Assembly: GCA_023433505.1 (NCBI GenBank)
Contig: JAEZCO010000039.1
Coordinates: 1-29,257 of the forward strand
DNA from: Bacillota bacterium
GTDB taxonomy: Bacteria > Bacillota > Clostridia > Acetivibrionales > DTU013
Length of the DNA: 29,257 nucleotides
Direction of reading: 5' to 3'
The translations under genes and the position numbers were made by a program. Of the stretch, positions 7,446-14,694 are shown piece after piece (the first letter of the stretch is position 1; each line of letters starts with the position of its first letter). The notes below the pieces were generated by a model. It was not told the DNA's origin. It was given only the letters and a program-made list of their open reading frames with translations, and did no database searches.

Positions 7446-8647
7446 GAATTCTCTTTTTTTATGTTTTCCAACAATTTTGCCCTTTTTACCGTCTCATGTC
7501 CGTAACGGTTCCTTATAGCATCCATGGCTCTTTCAAGCTTTTCTTCCTTCCGGCTGTCGTCCTTTATTTCCTCGTTTAAATCAAAAATAGATAATTGCTG
7601 TGGGGAATCCTCTGTTATATTGTTCAACCCTATTCCCAATAGCCTTACCGGCCGCGATTTGTTCCAATTCTCTTCCAGAAGGCTGACGCCTGTAGTATAA
7701 ATTTCTTTTGTCAGATAGGTCGGTGAATTCATGGATTTTTGCCTTGTGATGGCCTGAAAATCTCCATATTTAATGACAATCGAAACGGTCTTTCCTTTAT
7801 AGTCATACCTTCTGGCTTCGGCCCCCACCTCCTCTGCCAGCCTCATGAGGACAGATTTTGCATAATCAATGTTTACCGTATCCTTTGACAGGGTAGTGGA
7901 ACGGCTGACGGATTTGCTCTCATGATACGGGTGCTCGGTTACGGGCGAAGGATCGATCCCGTTTGCCAGTCTCTTCAATTCCTCGCCGTATTTCCCGAAA
8001 GCTCTGGATAAAAGCGTGGAATTACAGGAAGCAAGATCGCCGATGGTAAGTATGGACAATTCTGCAAGCTTCTTTTCCGCCATTTTTCCGATGCCGTACA
8101 TTTCCCGGACAGGCAAGGGCCAGAGCTTGCTTTTTACATCCTTCTGCCACATTTCCGTGATACCCAGGGGCTTTTTGATTTCCGAAGCCATTTTGGCAAG
8201 GAATTTATTGTCGGAGATTCCTATGGAACACCATAAATCCAGCTCTTCTACGATATCCTTCATAATTTTTTCGGCAATTTGGACCGGCTCCCCGAACAGC
8301 CCTTCACAGCCCGTTAAATCAAGCCAGGCTTCATCAATGCTGTTTTGCTGAATCACCGGCGTGTAGCGTGAAAGAATGCGCATAACCTCAGAGGATTTGC
8401 TGCTGTAAAGCTCACGGTCAGGAGGCACCAGCAGCAATTGGGGACAAAGTCTTTTTGCCTCATGAACCAGCATGGTGGTCCTTATCTTGTATTTGCGCGC
8501 ATCATAGTTTGCCGCAAGAATGATTCCCGACCTGTTTTTGGGGTCTCCGGCAACAGCGGCGGGTTTTCCCTTTAAAGCCGGGTTTCTAGCCATCTCACAG
8601 CTTATGTAGAATGCGTTCATGTCTACCAGAAAGATTACCCTGCCCAA
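7442..8647 (-). CDS. dinB: DNA polymerase IV (Y family)
   Basis: This is an error-prone translesion polymerase acting at stalled forks. VDMNAFY at about 8-14 gives catalytic D9 and steric-gate F13. SIDEAWLD at about 103-110 gives the second acidic pair D105/E106. A helix-hairpin-helix thumb region follows (MYGIGKMAEKKL, then LTIGDLAS). The little-finger domain ends in QLSIFD at about 351-356, a beta-clamp binding motif, with a charged tail after it. At 401 residues it is slightly longer than average. The start is TTG with GAGGA upstream; no better in-frame start is visible. It follows cheR by 14 nt and is last in ndk-cheR-dinB. I did not see a clear LexA box at its start. Confidence 0.93.
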   Translation of the reverse strand: MGRVIFLVDMNAFYISCEMARNPALKGKPAAVAGDPKNRSGIILAANYDARKYKIRTTMLVHEAKRLCPQLLLVPPDRELYSSKSSEVMRILSRYTPVIQQNSIDEAWLDLTGCEGLFGEPVQIAEKIMKDIVEELDLWCSIGISDNKFLAKMASEIKKPLGITEMWQKDVKSKLWPLPVREMYGIGKMAEKKLAELSILTIGDLASCNSTLLSRAFGKYGEELKRLANGIDPSPVTEHPYHESKSVSRSTTLSKDTVNIDYAKSVLMRLAEEVGAEARRYDYKGKTVSIVIKYGDFQAITRQKSMNSPTYLTKEIYTTGVSLLEENWNKSRPVRLLGIGLNNITEDSPQQLSIFDLNEEIKDDSRKEEKLERAMDAIRNRYGHETVKRAKLLENIKKENS

Positions 8648-8661
8648 AGCATTTCCTCATT

Positions 8662-9444
8662 TCAAAGCATTAAATTCTTCTCCTTTATGTAAAAGAAGGT
8701 CTTCAGAGGGGATAAGCAATATTTGTTTGACATAATGATCTGCTCGGTACTCCCAACAAAAAGGATGCCTTCTGCCTTTAAGGAGCTGTTGAACTTTTTG
8801 TAAATCAGGCTTTTTGCTTCCTCCGTAAAGTATATAAGCACGTTGCGGCATACAATCAAATCGCAGTCGCCGGGGTATTCGTCCTTTAGCATGTTGTGCT
8901 GTACAAATTCCACGCGGCTTTTCACTTCATCCTTTACCAGGTATGAGCCGGAATTTTTAATGAAATATTTGTTCAAGTATTCCGCCGGAAGCTTCTCAAG
9001 GCTTTTTTCACTGTACAAACCTGTTCTGGCCTTCCGAAGTGCTTCTTTGTCTATATCCGAGGCGATTATTTTAATATCCGTCAGCGGGACAAAGTTGTTT
9101 AATACCATGACCAGGGTATAGGGTTCGTCTCCTGTTGAGCAGGCAGCACTCCATATTTTCAGTTTTTTTGATTTCTTAAGCAGGGCTGGAAAGATGTCCT
9201 TTTTCAAAACTTCCCACTGTTCCGGATTTCTATAGAATTCTGAAACATTTATCGTCAGATAGTTGATGAATTCGTTAAACAGGCCGGAATTGGCCTTCAA
9301 GGCTTTAACATAGTCTTCATAAAGCTGATAGCCGTTTTTGGCAATGAGGGAATCTATCCTTCGTTTCATTTGCTTTTCTTTATAATAACTCAAGTTAATG
9401 CCGGTCATTTTGTGTATCTCAGTTTTAAATGCCTCATAATCCAT
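8662..9444 (-). CDS. cheR: CheR-type protein-glutamate O-methyltransferase
   Basis: This enzyme transfers methyl groups from SAM to glutamates of chemoreceptors. The 260 residues comprise an N-terminal helical domain (to about 75, with SYYKEKQMKRRI and NEFINYLTINVSEFYRNP) and a SAM-binding domain with IWSAACSTGDEPYT (about 98-111), ASDID (motif II) and DLIVCRNVLIYF. These are family hallmarks. No other chemotaxis gene is in the window, and the neighbours are ndk and dinB, so it may be a stand-alone CheR serving distant receptors. AGGGAG precedes the ATG. The gap to ndk is 37 nt. Confidence 0.93.
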   Translation of the reverse strand: MDYEAFKTEIHKMTGINLSYYKEKQMKRRIDSLIAKNGYQLYEDYVKALKANSGLFNEFINYLTINVSEFYRNPEQWEVLKKDIFPALLKKSKKLKIWSAACSTGDEPYTLVMVLNNFVPLTDIKIIASDIDKEALRKARTGLYSEKSLEKLPAEYLNKYFIKNSGSYLVKDEVKSRVEFVQHNMLKDEYPGDCDLIVCRNVLIYFTEEAKSLIYKKFNSSLKAEGILFVGSTEQIIMSNKYCLSPLKTFFYIKEKNLML

Positions 9445-9481
9445 TGATAAAGTCTCCCTCCCGGATAAAAAAAGTTACATT

Positions 9482-9886
9482 TCACATTTCACCAAAAAAA
9501 CGCTTTATTTCTATCTCCGCGTTTTCAACAGAATCCGATGCATGGATGAGATTTTCGTACCGATGGGAACCAAAATCGCCCCGGATGGTCCCCGGAGCGG
9601 AGTCAAGCCAGCTGGTCCTGCCTACCATGCTTCTGACGGCCTGAATGACACTGTTTCCCTCCAAAATCATTGCAAGAACAGGGCCGGATGTGATGAATCT
9701 GATCATATCGTCATAAATGGATTCGCCTTTTACATGCTGGTAATGTTCATGGGCAATGGACAACGGTATGGTCATCATTTTCATTGCGGATATCGTGAAA
9801 TTTTTCCGTTCAAAACGGGAAATCAGTTCACCCATAAGCTTGCGTTTCACCGTATCAGGCTTAAATATCACCAAAGTTCTTTCCAT
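9482..9886 (-). CDS. ndk: Nucleoside diphosphate kinase
   Basis: It transfers the gamma phosphate of ATP to NDPs through a phosphohistidine. The 134 residues include FKPDTVKR near the N terminus and the active-site histidine in NLIHASDS (H115), followed by VENAEIEI, typical of the family. The annotated start is the ATG at 9886, seven bases after GGGAGG. A longer in-frame reading from 9913 would put the ribosome binding site inside the gene and add a non-conserved MPKKKGG stretch. It is first in ndk-cheR-dinB. Confidence 0.96.
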   Translation of the reverse strand: MERTLVIFKPDTVKRKLMGELISRFERKNFTISAMKMMTIPLSIAHEHYQHVKGESIYDDMIRFITSGPVLAMILEGNSVIQAVRSMVGRTSWLDSAPGTIRGDFGSHRYENLIHASDSVENAEIEIKRFFGEM

Positions 9887-9933
9887 GGACATGCCTCCCT
9901 TTTTTTTTGGCAAATTTTAACGCTTCTATTGTC

Positions 9934-9939
9934 ATTTTA
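9934..9939 (-). promoter_or_regulatory. Candidate extended -10 promoter of ndk
   Basis: TGGTAAAAT on the minus strand (extended -10; TAAAAT at 9934-9939) lies about 50 bp before the ndk start. No convincing -35 is visible. Confidence 0.35.
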
Positions 9940-9999
9940 CCACACAGCCTGCTGTAAAAAAAGAGTTGAATTGCTACGGAACATCTGTTCTTTTTTAAT

Positions 10000-10157
10000 A
10001 AAAAACCATCCGTAAACCAGGTGATGTTGTGGAAAGCTGTACCCCGGACCTTGGTCTGACCGTCATTCCAAGCCTTGCAAGGATCTTTTTCCGATCCTTG
10101 CAAGCACTCAGACTGAATCTTTTGCTTCCCTTGCCCACCTGGACAGATGGTTTTCTT
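10000..10157. repeat. MITE-like inverted-repeat element between ispH-rpsA and ndk
   Basis: About 158 bp bounded by imperfect terminal inverted repeats: AAAAAACCATCCGTAAACCAG at 10000-10020 against the complement of CACCTGGACAGATGG at 10136-10150. Inside is a perfect 12-bp palindrome CTTGCAAGGATC/GATCCTTGCAAG (10074-10085, 10093-10104) with 7-nt loop, extended by GTCTGA/TCAGAC arms. The whole could fold as one long RNA hairpin; on the minus strand the last arm runs into a T-rich stretch, so it may help terminate the ispH-rpsA transcript. No convincing coding content. Confidence 0.6.
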
Positions 10158-10158
10158 G

Positions 10159-10223
10159 AGCACCGGTGAAAATTTGGCTTCCTGTAGAATGTTCTAAAAA
10201 CAGCAAGTAATATTGCCGGTGCT
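10159..10223. repeat. Short inverted-repeat element, copy A
   Basis: A 65-bp element with ends AGCACCGG (10159-10166) and CCGGTGCT (10216-10223). Internal text such as AAGTAATATT and TTTCTAAAAA-like blocks aligns to the element at 14514-14613 before hutP. It lies just after the ispH-rpsA stop and abuts the larger element at 10000-10157. Confidence 0.6.
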
Positions 10224-10243
10224 TCTAAAATACTGTTTTTCTA

Positions 10244-12325
10244 TCAGTCCTTTTCATTCTCCTGCTCCGATGATATCTCGCCAAGACTGCTGAAGACATC
10301 ACCGATGGTGTTTGTCATCTCTTCCCTGTGCTCGTTTGGAACTGCTTCGTCAAGCACTGTCTGTGCGTCATTGCCCTTTTCTTCTGCAGCTTTAACTTCT
10401 GCCACCGGCTGTACAGGGTCTATTGGGTTTACTTCCTTTATACTCAGGCTGATCTTTTTTGCCTCCAGGTTGAATTCCACAACCTTGGCTTCCACATCCT
10501 GACCAATGGAAAGTACGTCTCCCGGCTTTGCAATTCTTACGTTGGAGATCTGTGAAATATGGACAAGTCCGTCGATACCCTTCTCCAGCTCCACAAAGGC
10601 GCCGAAGGGGACCAGTCTGACAACCTTGCCTTTAACAACGTCTCCGACCTTGAATTTTTCCACTGCCTTCACCCAGGGATTATCTTCATTCTTTTTGAAT
10701 CCAAGGGAGATTCTCTTCTTATCCTTATCGAATTCCAGTACTGTAACTTCAACGATGTCGCCAACCTTCAAAACCTCGGAAGGATGCTTTACTTTATTCC
10801 AGGACAGCTCCGAAACATGGACCAGTCCGTCAACTCCGCCGATATCGACAAATGCGCCGAAATCCATGAGACTTTTTACCGTCCCCTGATATTTTTTGCC
10901 GGCTTCAATATTTCCCCAGAATTCATTTCCCGTGCGTTCTCTTTCTTCAGCCAATATCACCTTTACCGATCCTACGATTTTCCTTTTTTGCTTGATGAAC
11001 TCAACGATTCTCAGTGTGACCGTCTGTCTCAAATATTCGGTGAGATCCTTGACATATCTGTCGCTGATCTGGGAGGCCGGAATGAATATCCTTACACCCT
11101 TTGCACTGGCGATAAGACCACCATTGGTCACTTCTATCACCTTTGCCGTAATGGGTGTTTTATTTTCAAAAGCTTCTTCAACGGTATCAATGCTTCTCAT
11201 TGCATCGACTTTCTTTTTTGACAGCTGGACACTGCCTTCGCCGTCATTGACCCTGACGATGTAAACCTCGATTTCATCTCCTGCCTTCAAGTTTGCATCC
11301 GGCTTGAAATCAGGATCGTCGGAATATTCGCTCACTGCAATTATTCCATCGGATTTGTAGCCTAGGTCCACGTAGATTTCGGCATTGTTGAAGCCAATAA
11401 TTTTCCCCTTCACAATTTCGCCGCTTTGAAGCGTTACCAGGGAACTTTCAAAGGCTTCCTTGAAGTTCATTTCCTTCTCCTGTTTATTTAATTCATCCAT
11501 TTTCTCCAAAACCTCCTTGATTATCACATCCGGTGTAGATGCTCCGGCAGTTATGCCCAATATTTTTATATCGGTTATATCAATCGGCGGCAAATCACCG
11601 AACGTTTCAATAATATATGTCCTGGGGCAGTACTTCTTGCATATCTCATACAGCTTCTGCGAATTGGAACTGCTTTTGCTCCCTATAACGATCATTGCAT
11701 CGGCAAGCCTTGCTATTTTCTCAGCTTCATTCTGCCTGTTGCTGGTCGCATTACATATTGTATCAAATTTTTGAATGTTTTTGCATTTTTTTTGTAATTT
11801 TATATTAATATTATCCCATTTTTCTTTTGTTATAGTAGTCTGGGCAACAATGCAACATTCCGAGTCCATTTCCGGTATTTTGTCGACATCCTCGGGAGAA
11901 TCGGCAATGTACGCCGAATTGCCGCACCAGCCGTTAATGCCCTGTACCTCCGGATGATCTTTATCTCCGGCAATAATGATTTTGCAGCCTTCGTTGTACT
12001 TTTCCCTCACCAGGTTGTGTATTTTTTTCACATAGGGACAGGTGGTATCGATGGCTTCAAGCTTATGTTCGGCAAGCTTTTCATACACATCCGGAGTCAC
12101 GCCGTGGGTACGGATTACAACCTTTCCCTCAGGCAAAGCTTCAGCGATATCGGAAATAACCTTTACTCCCCTGGACTTCAGGTCGTTCACCAGCTGGTCG
12201 TTATGGATGATAGGCCCAAGAGTGCAGATATCCTCTTCATTCTTATCCAGCAGACCGTATACAATATTAACGGCTTTGTTTACGCCGAAGCAGAACCCGG
12301 CGGATTTTGCAAGCATGATCTTCAA
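10244..12325 (-). CDS. ispH: Bifunctional 4-hydroxy-3-methylbut-2-enyl diphosphate reductase / ribosomal protein S1
   Basis: This is a 693-residue fusion. Residues 1 to about 280 are IspH, the last enzyme of the MEP isoprenoid pathway, with the three Fe-S cysteines C12 (GFCFGV), C96 (TTCPYV) and C191 (ICNATSNRQ) and the active-site glutamate in HPEVQG (E126). Residues about 302-630 hold four S1 RNA-binding repeats (about 302-371, 388-454, 475-543, 560-629); repeats 3 and 4 carry FGAFV and DGLVH(V/I)S. A Glu-rich tail follows. The fusion is known in Clostridia. The start is TTG at 12325, which overlaps the plsC stop by 4 nt and has GGAG eight bases upstream; an ATG three codons later is an alternative. 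Confidence 0.95.
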   Translation of the reverse strand: MKIMLAKSAGFCFGVNKAVNIVYGLLDKNEEDICTLGPIIHNDQLVNDLKSRGVKVISDIAEALPEGKVVIRTHGVTPDVYEKLAEHKLEAIDTTCPYVKKIHNLVREKYNEGCKIIIAGDKDHPEVQGINGWCGNSAYIADSPEDVDKIPEMDSECCIVAQTTITKEKWDNINIKLQKKCKNIQKFDTICNATSNRQNEAEKIARLADAMIVIGSKSSSNSQKLYEICKKYCPRTYIIETFGDLPPIDITDIKILGITAGASTPDVIIKEVLEKMDELNKQEKEMNFKEAFESSLVTLQSGEIVKGKIIGFNNAEIYVDLGYKSDGIIAVSEYSDDPDFKPDANLKAGDEIEVYIVRVNDGEGSVQLSKKKVDAMRSIDTVEEAFENKTPITAKVIEVTNGGLIASAKGVRIFIPASQISDRYVKDLTEYLRQTVTLRIVEFIKQKRKIVGSVKVILAEERERTGNEFWGNIEAGKKYQGTVKSLMDFGAFVDIGGVDGLVHVSELSWNKVKHPSEVLKVGDIVEVTVLEFDKDKKRISLGFKKNEDNPWVKAVEKFKVGDVVKGKVVRLVPFGAFVELEKGIDGLVHISQISNVRIAKPGDVLSIGQDVEAKVVEFNLEAKKISLSIKEVNPIDPVQPVAEVKAAEEKGNDAQTVLDEAVPNEHREEMTNTIGDVFSSLGEISSEQENEKD

Positions 12326-12912
12326 TTTGCACGCTCCGTAAGTGAATATATTCTTTCCATGATACCTCTGCTTATTTCCGAAAGCTCCGCACTTGTGAGC
12401 TTTTTATCCTGTTCAGCTTCGATCATATACGGCTCGCCGTAAATAACCCGTATTTTGCCGAAAAGCCTGTAGTCTCCTTCCACACTGGCAGGGATGACCT
12501 TGACTCCCGCATTTGTCGCCAGCAATGCGGCGCCTGGTTTTATTGCGGATGTTTTTCTGTTTCCGGCCTTGATCCTATGCCCTTGAGGAAATATTCCGAC
12601 GATATTCCCCTCTTGAAAGTGCTTATATGCGGTTTTGATAGAGCCTACATCGCCCTTACCCCTTTTAATGGGAAATGCCCCAAGCTTTTTAAATATGAAA
12701 CCGGAAACAGGATTCCTGAACAATTCCTCCTTGGCCATCCAATATATCCACCGGTTGAGCTTATAGCCAAGAAAAAACATATCCAGCATGTTCTTGTGCG
12801 TTGCACAAAGCAAAGCAGGACCCTCTTTCGGAATATTTTCCGAATTGTGTATCTCCACCCGGAAGAATAAATTGAACACCAGCTTTGTTAAAAATATTGC
12901 AAATTTTTTCAT
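12322..12912 (-). CDS. plsC: 1-acyl-sn-glycerol-3-phosphate acyltransferase
   Basis: This membrane-associated enzyme acylates lysophosphatidic acid in phospholipid synthesis. The 196 residues have a hydrophobic N terminus, the catalytic HX4D box in ATHKNMLD (H39, D44), block II-like FPIKRGK (about 80-86) and block III as FPQGHR (108-113). The usual block III is FPEGTR, so the Glu and Thr positions are changed while Arg is kept. The ATG overlaps the cmk stop codon by 4 nt and the stop overlaps the ispH-rpsA start by 4 nt, so the three genes are translationally coupled. Confidence 0.9.
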   Translation of the reverse strand: MKKFAIFLTKLVFNLFFRVEIHNSENIPKEGPALLCATHKNMLDMFFLGYKLNRWIYWMAKEELFRNPVSGFIFKKLGAFPIKRGKGDVGSIKTAYKHFQEGNIVGIFPQGHRIKAGNRKTSAIKPGAALLATNAGVKVIPASVEGDYRLFGKIRVIYGEPYMIEAEQDKKLTSAELSEISRGIMERIYSLTERAN

Positions 12913-13598
12913 TTCTCACCATTTACGATTGAATTTATTTTTATATAGGACAAAATCTTTTCCGTTACCTGTTGTATGGTTAAGTGTGAAGTATCTACTT
13001 CCACTGCATCTTTAGCCTTTGACAATGGTGCAAATGCACGGGTACTGTCATTCAAATCCCGGTATTCGATATCCTTGCGCACATCCTCCAGAGAAGCGCA
13101 TGCCATTCCTTTTTCCCGCAATTCCGCATACCTTCTTCTAGCCCGCTCATCTAACGAGGCCGTAAGAAAAAACTTGTGGCCGGCATGGGGAAGAACATAG
13201 GTACCGATATCTCTTCCATCCATCACTACATCGTTGTAATTAGCAATTTCCCTTTGCAGTTCAACCAGCTTCAACCGCACAGCGGGTATTACGGCGACAT
13301 CGGATGCTCCGATGGATACTTCGGGGGTCCTTATATCCGTTGATACGTCGACGCCGTCAAGGAAGATATACTGCTCGCTTCCTGAATGGGTAATTTTAAT
13401 ATTGATACAGCTTACCAGCTCTGCCAGCTTTTCCGGATCCCTAGTATCGACACCCGTCCTTATGGCTTTAAGAGCAACCGTTCTGTACATGGCTCCCGTA
13501 TCAAGATATATGATTCCCAATGTCCTGGAAATGTATTTTGCAATGGTACTTTTCCCTGCTCCTGCGGGTCCGTCGATTGCTATATTTACCTTGCTCAA
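12909..13598 (-). CDS. cmk: Cytidylate kinase
   Basis: It phosphorylates CMP and dCMP using ATP. The 229 residues have the P loop GPAGAGKST (10-18), YLDTGAMYR, MDGRDIGTYVLP and RARRRYAE in the lid region, then YRDLNDSTR. The length is normal. The start codon is TTG at 13598 with a weak GGTG upstream; an ATG just upstream is in another frame. It sits 37 nt after aroH and overlaps plsC. Confidence 0.96.
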   Translation of the reverse strand: MSKVNIAIDGPAGAGKSTIAKYISRTLGIIYLDTGAMYRTVALKAIRTGVDTRDPEKLAELVSCINIKITHSGSEQYIFLDGVDVSTDIRTPEVSIGASDVAVIPAVRLKLVELQREIANYNDVVMDGRDIGTYVLPHAGHKFFLTASLDERARRRYAELREKGMACASLEDVRKDIEYRDLNDSTRAFAPLSKAKDAVEVDTSHLTIQQVTEKILSYIKINSIVNGEK

Positions 13599-13635
13599 GT
13601 TTCACCATCCATCGCTTATTTGTCTTTTTATCCGT

Positions 13636-14007
13636 TCAAGCTCTATCTGTTTCAAAAAGATCCGGTCTGAGATTCCTGGCTTTATTCAAATATATATGCT
13701 TTATATCGCAATTTTTCCTGTCTGTGTTAAAGTGCAGCATAACCCTGATACAGTTTTTAAGGCTGTCCGGAACATCAATTTCATAAGTGCACAGAAGTGC
13801 GATATTCGTCCATCCCAGCTTTCTTGCAGCAACCGCAGGAAATGCAGCATCCAGATCTTTGGTCACGGTAAAAAAAATACTTATGACATCCTCAAGATCA
13901 ATACTGTTTTCTTCAATAATTTCCGTCAGGACCCTGGAGGTCTCGGAAATTATCTCCTCTGACGTGTTATGATTAACTGTTGTAGCGCCTCTGACTGCCC
14001 TTACCAT
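13636..14007 (-). CDS. aroH: Chorismate mutase, AroH class
   Basis: It converts chorismate to prephenate at the branch to phenylalanine and tyrosine. The 123 residues match the trimeric Bacillus AroH type: RGATTV near the N terminus, IFFTVTKDLDAAFPA in the middle, CIRVMLHFNTD, then IKHIYLNKARNLRPDL, which holds family active-site residues. AAGGA lies eight bases before the ATG. It is placed between hutP and cmk in the same direction, and no other aromatic gene is in the window. Confidence 0.95.
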   Translation of the reverse strand: MVRAVRGATTVNHNTSEEIISETSRVLTEIIEENSIDLEDVISIFFTVTKDLDAAFPAVAARKLGWTNIALLCTYEIDVPDSLKNCIRVMLHFNTDRKNCDIKHIYLNKARNLRPDLFETDRA

Positions 14008-14059
14008 CTTTTCTGTCCTTCTTGTGCATGTTCTTATATTTATTCTAATGGCCTATAAA

Positions 14060-14482
14060 TTAAATAGCTCTGTGTCCGAGGCCTATGGATACTTCATTCA
14101 GATGAAGAAGACCGATTCCCAGGAAGATAGCTACGCTTATGTGATCCCTGTACCGGGCTATTCCGATCTTGCCGCCTACATTTAAGCCCAGAGCCTTTGG
14201 CGTTATCTGTGAAAGAGCCTCGTGGGTAGCGCCTGCAACTGCGCCTTCCTCTACATGGCTGTCATGTATGACCCCTTCTCGCTTTGAAGAAACTACAGCT
14301 CTTTCGATGATTTTCATCACAGAAGTGATGAATTCACCGCCGTAGTCAACAGCAGCGGTATGTATGCCGATCTTTACATAATCGGACTGCAGCTGTTTTT
14401 CCTCAAGTCTGTCGGAGGTTAATGCAATCTTTATTGCCGCCGCAGCTATTTCCTTACTGCCAAACTCCCTGCTGTTTTCCAC
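14060..14482 (-). CDS. hutP: HutP family RNA-binding protein
   Basis: In Bacillus, HutP binds RNA with histidine and Mg2+ and prevents termination in the hut operon leader. Here 140 residues from GTG at 14482 give FGSKEIAAAAIKIALTS, VDYGGEFITSVMKIIERAVV, HVEEGAVAGATHEAL, LNVGGKIGIARYRDH and ISVAIFLGIGLLHLNE, all typical of clostridial HutP-like proteins. An open frame extends upstream to 14623 but is repeat and leader sequence; GGGAG lies five bases before the GTG. No histidine utilisation genes are present, so its RNA target is unknown; its own leader is a candidate. Confidence 0.88.
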   Translation of the reverse strand: MENSREFGSKEIAAAAIKIALTSDRLEEKQLQSDYVKIGIHTAAVDYGGEFITSVMKIIERAVVSSKREGVIHDSHVEEGAVAGATHEALSQITPKALGLNVGGKIGIARYRDHISVAIFLGIGLLHLNEVSIGLGHRAI

Positions 14483-14513
14483 TTGTGCTCCCTGTCTTAA
14501 GCGTACTAGTTTC

Positions 14514-14613
14514 AAGTACTGGTGCAAATATAACTTTCCGTACGGATTTCTAAAAATGCAGTCCATTGCGGCCGGTATTTTCAGAAAAACGGGAAGTAAT
14601 ATTTGCAGTACTT
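14514..14613. repeat. Short inverted-repeat element, copy B, in the hutP leader
   Basis: About 100 bp with ends AAGTACTG (14514-14521) and CAGTACTT (14606-14613), each followed inward by CAAATAT-type sequence (ATATTTG on the other side). It aligns to copy A at 10159-10223, sharing AAGTAATATT and TTTCTAAAAA blocks, with about 32 extra bases in the middle. It makes up most of the predicted hutP 5' leader. Confidence 0.6.
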
Positions 14614-14615
14614 CC
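14585..14615 (-). terminator. Terminator-like hairpin in the hutP leader
   Basis: On the minus strand GGAAGTA/TACTTCC with a 10-nt loop is followed by CGTTTTT, within about 40 nt of the predicted transcription start. The same bases can instead pair with the far arm of the repeat (14514-14540), which gives two exclusive structures. Confidence 0.45.
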
Positions 14616-14631
14616 AACTTCAATATTACAT

Positions 14632-14660
14632 ATTATATAAGAATAATTTGTTTTGCACAA
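14632..14660 (-). promoter_or_regulatory. Promoter of hutP operon
   Basis: Minus-strand TTGTGC (14655-14660), 17-bp spacer and perfect TATAAT (14632-14637). The -35 is imperfect, but spacing and -10 are good. It gives a leader of about 140 nt before hutP. Confidence 0.6.
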
Positions 14661-14694
14661 TAATAATCTGGACGCGATTGAAGAAATCTTCGTC

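Noticed and set aside
9861..10163. Minus-strand 100-codon frame over the repeat elements before ndk
   Set aside because: It runs through inverted repeats and into the ndk ribosome binding site; composition reflects the repeats.
10559..11221. Plus-strand open frame (220 codons) over the S1 half of the fusion
   Set aside because: It mirrors the repeated S1 domains; no family motif or ribosome binding site.
14483..14623. Longer N terminus of HutP from 14623
   Set aside because: The added residues come from the repeat and leader; family N terminus and ribosome binding site point to GTG at 14482.
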